From Blastomussa wellsi (lineage: Eukaryota > Cnidaria > Anthozoa > Scleractinia > Plerogyridae), in the NCBI GenBank assembly GCA_947652115.1, contig OX393565.1, forward strand, positions 27,492,231 to 27,556,230: a DNA stretch of 64,000 nucleotides, given 5' to 3'. Below, piece by piece: positions 57,601 to 64,000 of the stretch; position 1 is the stretch's first letter; every line of letters starts with the position of its first letter. A model generated the notes under the pieces. That model worked only from the letters and a program-made list of their open reading frames with translations, was not told the origin of the DNA and made no database searches. A program made the translations under genes and the position numbers.

Positions 57601-60600
57601 CTATGGCGGTGTCCAACTAGAAAGATCTGCTCCTTTGGACACCTCAAAGACCTATTAACTGCCTACATTACGGCCTAATTTCATTCTTCTTCTTTTTCTT
57701 TTCTTTATTATAGCATAAATACCGGTAGTGTGTAAATGCTTTCTTTTGGATAGTGTGAATAAAGAATTTAATTGAACTGACATCAAAATAATTACCTTAA
57801 AGTTTGAGTTTTCCTCTGGGTTGTCTTTCCTACAACTGTATGTGATGCAAAGATCTGTCCCTGGAAAAATCTGTTTTAAGAATGAGTGAAATCAGTAGGT
57901 CTCTAACACAGAATCTTACAATTTCTCTGAAACTGAAATTAGTCAGTATTCTTTTGCAAGAATGAATGTTGATGAAGTATATAATTTTAAACTCACTTCA
58001 GCTCTAATTTCATTTGCCATCACAAAGTGTGGTCTGTTTTCATTTGTGTTGTAAGCCCCTTGTGAGAGCTGTTGATTCAACAAAAGCATTGTGGAAAACA
58101 TCAACACAAATATTACAACGGTGGAATCCTGACTTATCAAACCACAAAGCTTGGGAAAAGAAAATCGGCTCAAGAAATCAGGGGTAAAAATAATCATTTA
58201 CCGGGTAGGTTCGAGTTGTCAAGAGGCTTGAGGAATCAAGGGTTTGAGAAAACAGGATTTCAATGTAACAGTTTAATTTTAAAACTAGATAAATAAAAAA
58301 GTGAATGTTACCACTACAATTGTAATGATCTGGTAGCCTAACACAGTCCAATAAAATTCGTATGTGATATACAAGAATAATATTGCAGAATTATGTTTAG
58401 CTATTAGCCCAAGATTTGTTTTAATGTTCACATAAAAAAATAATATTTTCATTCCCTGTGTAATGTCAGAATCATGAATAATAGAAACTATACTATAACT
58501 ATACTATGAGAAAGCCCTTATATAAAGCACTGATTTACAAACATGGAGATCAAAATAATATTTGAAGATAACAGAAGTTTCAGGAAGTGGGTGGGAGGGA
58601 GAGAATTTGAAGTATTTTACAAACCTGTACAAAGAGCTCCTTGCAGAACAGGTTGGACTGTGCTGACTCCAGCTTCTTTTGCCAAGATGGGATAACTGTT
58701 GGCATGCTGTCATAGCAACCACTCATTACACCTAACAAAAATACACTAATGTATGGTGACGGAAAAACAAGTGACATTGCTAAAGAAGGACCACATGTCG
58801 TGGATGCACTGGGCTTTTTCAACTTTGTAAAATATTTTTTGAAATTTGTTAACTTACAGATGAAAACATTAGTAAATTGAAAACAGTGTTTTCACATACA
58901 TAGCTGCAAATATTTGTTCTCCCGTGAAAGGACATGTCTCCAAAACCAAGTCAGCATTGGGTCATGTCGCTGGGTTTTGAAGTACATACAGGTGCAATAT
59001 GGTACACCTGGAATTTTGAAATTTTATTTTTTATTCATCTATTGTTTTTTATTTTACAGCTACGTCACCTTTACATTATTATACAATGTACACTAAATGC
59101 TATTTACATTGCACTAGATCTTTTACATATATTAGTGTTTAATCTTTGTTGCACCTCTACATTTTAAGGGAATTATACTATCAGGATTTTTTTCAAAGTA
59201 CTAGTGATTGAAGGTGTTTTCAACTAGGTATCCACATTCACAAAGTCATGAAGGGCAATAGACTTGCTATTTAGTTTACCGCAGCTTTAGATATAATAGT
59301 GCCGGGATTTTGAAGTAAATTTTAATTCTAACCTCTGATGGTGGCAATTTCCAACTCCTCTCCAGACTGCATAATAGCAACTTTGATTTCTGCTTTCCCC
59401 TCCAAATCACTTGCCACGCCCACCTCTAGAGCTCTGTCATCTGATGTGGATTCCTCAGATCTTTCTTCACCTCTTGTTGCTTTAGTGACTTCAAATAAGC
59501 CTGGATTTCTAAACTGTGAACCAGCTGGGAAAAAAAGATGGCCTTAAGTGGATGGACAGTATGTACAGTGCTCAAATTTTTTAACTGGTTCCTACCCAGT
59601 GGGGTTCTTGACCCATGTTTGGGTAAAGGGGGGCTGCTCTGGGTTTGAAGCCCTGACCGTGTACTGGACAAATATAACGTCAAATACCTACCCTGTTAAG
59701 GGCACAGGAAACATTCCATGCACTACAGTGCTAACACCTAGTCCTGAAAATGATCTGATGTCTAGACAGTGGCCAGGACTCGAACTAGCAAAGTGAGGAT
59801 TTTTCCTGCTAGCAAATTGGCAAGCCAACTAGCAAATTTTTGTATGTAAAAATTAAAATTCTTATTGGTACTTTTGAAGTGATGAACTGAAAAGGCAAGA
59901 AATGTTTTAAAAATTTGGTCTCCTTTGTTGTTGTCCAAATTTAAACTAAATTTCCTCCACAACTTTAGTGTTCCCTTCAACTAACTTCTAACCAAGATTG
60001 ATCGCGAAAAAAGTTGTGCCACTGGAGGACCGTTTTTCGACAAGCAGTGTTCTCACTCTTCGAATCTTTGGTTTCCCGAGGTCAGATGAGTCATCGGCAA
60101 TTGTGTCTGAGATCGAGAGCCTCTTAAAAAATGTAATAAAGAAAGGAAATGCAACTAAATTATTGTTGTTAAAGAAAGCAGTTATTTTAGACATCAGTTC
60201 CACTGCAAAAGCCACCGTATCATGTATCAGCATGAATCATACACAGGTGGATGACACATAGACTCCATGTAAAACTGCTGGCTAACACTAAATGCCTTCT
60301 TCTTTGCTTCCGCTTGGTCGCACTTTCTTTCGCTCAATTCGAACATCTTCCTTGAAACGTTTTGGAGACAGAGATTATTGTTACTCCCAAATTTCCAACA
60401 TTTTTTCACTTGCAAATCCCAAAAAACACTCACATTTTGCAAGTTGCAAGTGTTAATTTTGAGCCCTGGTGGCACATCCCCATATATGGGGAGAAACCCT
60501 CGGGGGGGGGGGGGGGCAGAGACAAGAACAAGGAAAGGATGAGACGCGCAAAGACCCACAGACAACAAACGTACATCTCACACCAAGTCAAGAATTCAAA

Positions 60601-63595
60601 CTCAGGCCACTTTGGTATGAGCCAAGTGCTTTCACCACTGCACCATCCTTGCAACCCCAAATTCCCGCTGTTAGAATGGTTGTCTTTCTTAAGACCGTGG
60701 CAAACGAGGACACAAGTTATTAAGGCAGATACATTTTTGATGTACAAATGTTTCCCTCATGTTGGCCCACTGATTCTTTTCGGAAACCTAAATTAAACAT
60801 CAAGCTGAACTCATTGCTACCTGAGCGATATGTCAAATCTCCCATTATGGAAGCCCCTGTCCTTTTTAACCGCCACCTCTTTCGTAACATCATGAGTTCG
60901 GAATGAAAATCTTTTGCACTGCTTCCCTGCCTTGAGTTTTGATCTGCTCTTTCTCTCACTGCATCTTCCATTCTCTGGGCTCCTTGCAGTAAAATATCTG
61001 CAGCATTCGTTAGACTCTATGAAAATAGAGATCGTTGAAGGCAATTAACACAGTGTGTGCGAACCACAGAACATGATTATTTGTAAAAAATTAGCAACAA
61101 CAACAACAACAACATTTTATTACTTCAGAATTCGGTCTTAATCTCCTGGCTCTGCAGGTAGCAACGCTAATCGAGGTATGCCAGGATAATCAGGGGAAAA
61201 AAAGGGAAAGAAAATTAATACACACTAAAAGAAAATGCAAATACGTAATAATTAAATACGAAAACAGAATAAATCTACAGAAACAGCTATGTAATTAATT
61301 GAGGTTGGCAGCGTAGTAGGTTATGTTATGAGAGGTAGATAAATAAGACACAAATGAAAAGATAAGATAGACCCAAAAAAAAAGCAAAAATAATAACTAC
61401 TGAATGTATTTACTAACTTTTGAGATAATGATTCTAATTCTTCGTACAAGTCTTCAGATTCTAATATATTGAACAATAAGGTGTTAACATTAAAGAGATG
61501 CCAATAAATCTGAGTTTGACAATGGTATATTGCACAGAGTGTCAAAGATGTTCTATAAACTAATTGTAATTTTGAGACAGCAATACAGCATTATATTGAA
61601 CGCTAGTTGGGGAGCATGGCTAGTGTGCGCTGTGAATTACAAAAATTAATGTACTAACCTTCTTTTTGGTAATCAGGGAGAGGGTAGGTTTAGGTGGGGC
61701 TTGGTTTTGAGAGACTGGGTCCAACACCATGTATTTCTTATCACGTACCACATTCAATACATCTGATAATACACAGATCTCGGTTAAAGACTTCCTGTAA
61801 AAAACCGATAGTGCCTTAGATTAGAGCTCAGATTAAAATTAAACTTTAAAATACATCAATTGATTTTACAAAAAAAAGAATAAACTTACAGTCAAAAAAT
61901 CTCACAAAATAATTGTAGCTCAGTGAGCAATGGAAAGTTAACCTTACTTCATTGTACACTGTAATTTCATTTCCATTCGATTTGTTTTTATTGAACACTC
62001 TGTTACCCAATCTAGTGTAATCGATTGTTTTACTGCATTAGATAACTGAATTCGAATCCAATCCCATGATCAGATTCAATTACAATGAATTGATCAGTTA
62101 ATAATGTTTTATTTGATTCAACTTGTAATGGAAGGCAATACAGTAACTATTGATCAGTTACCTTTCTGGTTACATGTATAAATATTCATTGATTGGATAC
62201 AATGGAATCTGTTACCTTAAGTTTTCTCTGACAGAATCCCAAGGCCACAGAGATGGTTGAAATGTTACAAGGGACTTCTCATCATCCTCCTTGCCTGCAT
62301 CTTCTTCATGTCCTTTCACATCTGATAAAAAGTCTATTCTGTGCGCCAACTTGGCCAGCTTCTCTGACATGGATAGCTGACTGAAAATCAATCAATAAAT
62401 AAACCAGTTATTATTACTTAATTATTGCTGTGAGTAAGCCAAATGCTGCTGATGTAGTAACAGAGCTGATAAACTCATATAAAGCACATTGCCTTCCTCT
62501 TGACATGAAAAAAACTTTTGTGATGAATACTTCTGCAAGAGAATAATTTATTTGACATAGTAATCAAAACAGAAAAGAAAAATATTAATGACCATCTGTT
62601 TGCCACTTCCATCCTTGTAACTGCCAAAGTCTGCAGGCACAATGCAGATAACTGGAAATCCAGAAATCTGCACATCTCAATGGAGCATATTTAGAATAAC
62701 TGCCTCATTCATCAGCAGCAATAATTAATCATTATACCCTGTAGCATAATAGTATAACAGTATAATAGTAAAAATAATTAAAATATTAAATAAAAGGGGT
62801 AGGCATCCATCTATCTCACAAGATAATAAGCAAGGGGCATTCCATTTTTCTGACGAGCGAGTTTATCGCCAGCTAAGAAAAAAAGATCAAAGTTTTGACA
62901 TGATAACCCCTCAGAAAAACCTGTTTTTTCTTAACTAATTTAGAGAAAAGCCAACTTTTCCACTTACCCCCACAAAAAAATTTAAAAGGTCAAAGAATGC
63001 CAGCAGACCTACCCCCTTGGAACTGATTTTCAAAGCTCGTCTATGGGGGGGAGGGGATGGATATAAAATTGAATGGTCCTAAATGATGATGAGGGAGGAA
63101 GATGACAATGAGGATGTCAACAATTATGTTTTCATTTTTCCACGCTATTTAAAAATTAAATAATAAGACAGCCACCTAATAATTCATGATGAACCTGCAC
63201 ATGTACTAAGAAAACGGACGGTGCAAAAATAAAATAAGGGTACATTTTCCTGTTACTTTGCTGCTAAGTTGAAAAGGTGAGACATGCTGATTTTATAATT
63301 AATCTAGGTTCAAGAAAATTATGGAAGCAATTGTAGAATATATACCCAAATTAATTAAGAAATAAGCTTACGATTAACAGAATTCACCGTGTCTACCAGT
63401 GTCGACGGTCGACGGAAGTCGAGTCACCATGGAAAAATTATAGGCTAAGGGAGTAAGGCAATGTTGTCATTCGATAAGATGCAAATGCTGATATACTCAC
63501 GCCACATATTTCTCCTGTCCATCTCTAGAAATCTCTTCCACTTCATTCTCTAGAAGACTTTCAATAGCGATATCTACTGCCAACCGAGACGCCAT
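54662..63595 (-). CDS. MED17: Mediator complex subunit 17, 14 exons
   Basis: Minus-strand exons: 63595-63501, 62380-62216, 61794-61659, 61016-60821, 59524-59333, 58731-58625, 58068-57997, 57870-57796, 57455-57265, 56961-56905, 56185-56048, 55600-55486, 55156-55008, 54869-54662. They join in frame to 631 residues; human MED17 has 651. Recognised blocks in order: [138 protein letters not shown] and the tail [14 protein letters not shown]17 is a core subunit of the Mediator head module that couples activators to RNA polymerase II. The start ATG is the first in the exon, with [13 protein letters not shown] matching the family N-terminus. Introns hold a TA-flanked MITE and two SINEs. Confidence 0.95.
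55631..55956. mobile_element. TA-flanked MITE (mariner/pogo-like ends)
   Basis: It begins CAGTGGAACACCGTTAATAC and ends GCATGAACGGGGTTCCACTG, bounded by TA on both sides. GGCCGTATTAACGGGGTA motifs recur inside at about 55682 and 55869. The CAGTGGAAC end and TA target fit Tc1/mariner-pogo elements. 326 bp, non-coding, in a MED17 intron. Confidence 0.7.
56593..56871 (-). mobile_element. tRNA-derived SINE with conserved core
   Basis: Read on the minus strand it starts GGGGGCGCAGTGGCCTAATG then GTTAATGCGCTGGACTCGGA and GGTTTCGAGCCTC (A box, anticodon arm, B box). The body follows: TTCTTGGGCAAGACACTTTA and TCTCTTCGCCCAGGTGTAAA. The body resembles the conserved-core SINEs shared by invertebrates and deuterostomes (Nin-type), from memory. 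It sits in a MED17 intron; a truncated relative is at 18228-18360. Confidence 0.7.
60465..60665 (-). mobile_element. tRNA-derived SINE, decayed
   Basis: On the minus strand GGTTGCAAGGATGGTGCAGT then GGTGAAAGCAC is an A-box head and GGCCTGAGTTTGAATTC is a B-box region. The element runs into a G run (60496-60512 on the + strand). Both boxes are degenerate. It lies in the MED17 intron between exons 4 and 5. Confidence 0.5.
61088..61113. repeat. CAA trinucleotide microsatellite
   Basis: A short run of CAACAACAA units lies in a MED17 intron. An ATTTTATTACTTCAGAATTC tract follows, which may be the end of a retroelement. Confidence 0.6.
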
Positions 63596-63693
63596 CTTGG
63601 AACCAGAAGTTATCATTTTGCGCATTCTCCCAATAGAAGGCGCATGAAGAGAATCGAAAGTCGCGGGCTCATGCATGCAGGTGTGCGGAAAAC
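63596..63693. promoter_or_regulatory. Putative bidirectional promoter (MED17 / divergent gene)
   Basis: Only 98 bp separate the start codons of MED17 (-) and the gene on the + strand. The interval is more GC-rich than its surroundings, contains no TATA box, and has CCATCTTGGAA at the MED17 ATG and AACATGGCGG at the other, both YY1-like (CCAT / ATGG) sites around start codons. The promoter role is inferred from spacing. Confidence 0.5.
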
Positions 63694-63745
63694 ATGGCGG
63701 CTTTTCAACGGCTGGGCGCGGGCGTGAAGAGCTTCCATGCTGGAG
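63694..63745 (+). CDS. First exon of an unidentified divergent gene (partial)
   Basis: ATG in a good context (AACATGG) opens MAAFQRLGAGVKSFHAG and ends at a GTGAGT donor at 63746, phase 1. The basic, alanine/glycine-rich N-terminus without acidic residues would suit a mitochondrial targeting peptide. The next exon is not certain: an acceptor at about 63841 gives an in-frame continuation that soon meets a stop. I do not recognise the gene. Confidence 0.5.
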
Positions 63746-64000
63746 GTGAGTTTAATCCATTTCGTTTCAAAAGTTGGATTTATTTTAAAGCCTGTAACAG
63801 TGTTTTTTTTTGTCACACAATTTATATAACCTTTTATCCTAGGGGTTAGATATTTTTGTCACATTGGCAGCGCGCACGGCTTCCACATTTGACGTTTTCC
63901 TGCTAAAAGGTAAAAGTTTTTAAGCTTTAGTACCTTTTTGGAGCTTATGATGGCAATAGCATTTCGAGAATTACTAAAGCAGAACCTTTGAGGAATGAAA

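Noticed and set aside
59998..60261. 87-residue + strand frame inside a MED17 intron
   Set aside because: Looks protein-like ([11 protein letters not shown]) but has no match I recognise and is antisense to an intron; a decayed repeat is as likely.
1..64000. CRISPR arrays, operons or other prokaryotic systems
   Set aside because: All genes have spliceosomal introns or metazoan families. The only regular short repeats are microsatellites and minisatellites without unique spacers.

Overview
The window is animal nuclear DNA. Genes are split by many AT-rich GT-AG introns, intergenic DNA is full of small inverted-repeat elements and tRNA-derived SINEs, and the recognisable proteins are metazoan (Mediator subunit MED17, a CCDC170-like coiled-coil protein, rhodopsin-type receptors, an SP-RING SUMO ligase). 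Repeat styles and the GPCRs suggest an anthozoan cnidarian, most likely a stony coral. That assignment is inference; no marker gene proves it.

Layout. 0-10.4 kb: a 15-exon CCDC170-like gene (+). 10.4-17.3 kb: mostly non-coding, with foldback elements, a 125-bp tandem duplication and one small membrane-protein ORF. 17.3-20.7 kb: a three-exon short SP-RING (PIAS/Siz-type) protein with two C-terminal SUMO-interaction motifs (+). 20.7-23.3 kb: non-coding, with a 537-bp terminal-inverted-repeat element. 23.4-26.3, 42.4-46.8 and 49.1-53.0 kb: three paralogous five-exon genes (+), plus a broken fourth copy at 27.0-27.7 kb. Each intact gene encodes about 222-227 residues made of two tandem domains that resemble bacterial muconolactone delta-isomerase (ferredoxin-like alpha/beta-barrel fold). 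32.5-33.5 and 39.2-40.1 kb: two paralogous intronless class A GPCRs (+) flanking a three-exon D-2-hydroxyacid dehydrogenase (-). 54.7-63.6 kb: MED17 in 14 exons (-). 63.7 kb to the end: the first exon of a divergent, unidentified gene (+) sharing a roughly 100-bp promoter with MED17.

The most interesting system is the muconolactone-isomerase-like cluster. All three genes share one unusual architecture: 46-49 codons, a 28-nt microexon, a long exon of 228-234 nt, a 113-nt exon and a terminal exon, with intron phases 0,1,1,0. The microexon completes the first domain's conserved WK-V-x-G-E-x-K segment and would be missed by ORF-based or default gene finders. The second domain carries the same segment in a different exon arrangement. 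The copies therefore arose by duplication of one two-domain ancestor, and the relic at 27 kb shows the process is continuing. Substrate and role are unknown.

Exon coordinates were read by hand from splice sites and checked for reading-frame continuity. They are predictions without transcript support. Family names rest on motif recall, not on database searches.
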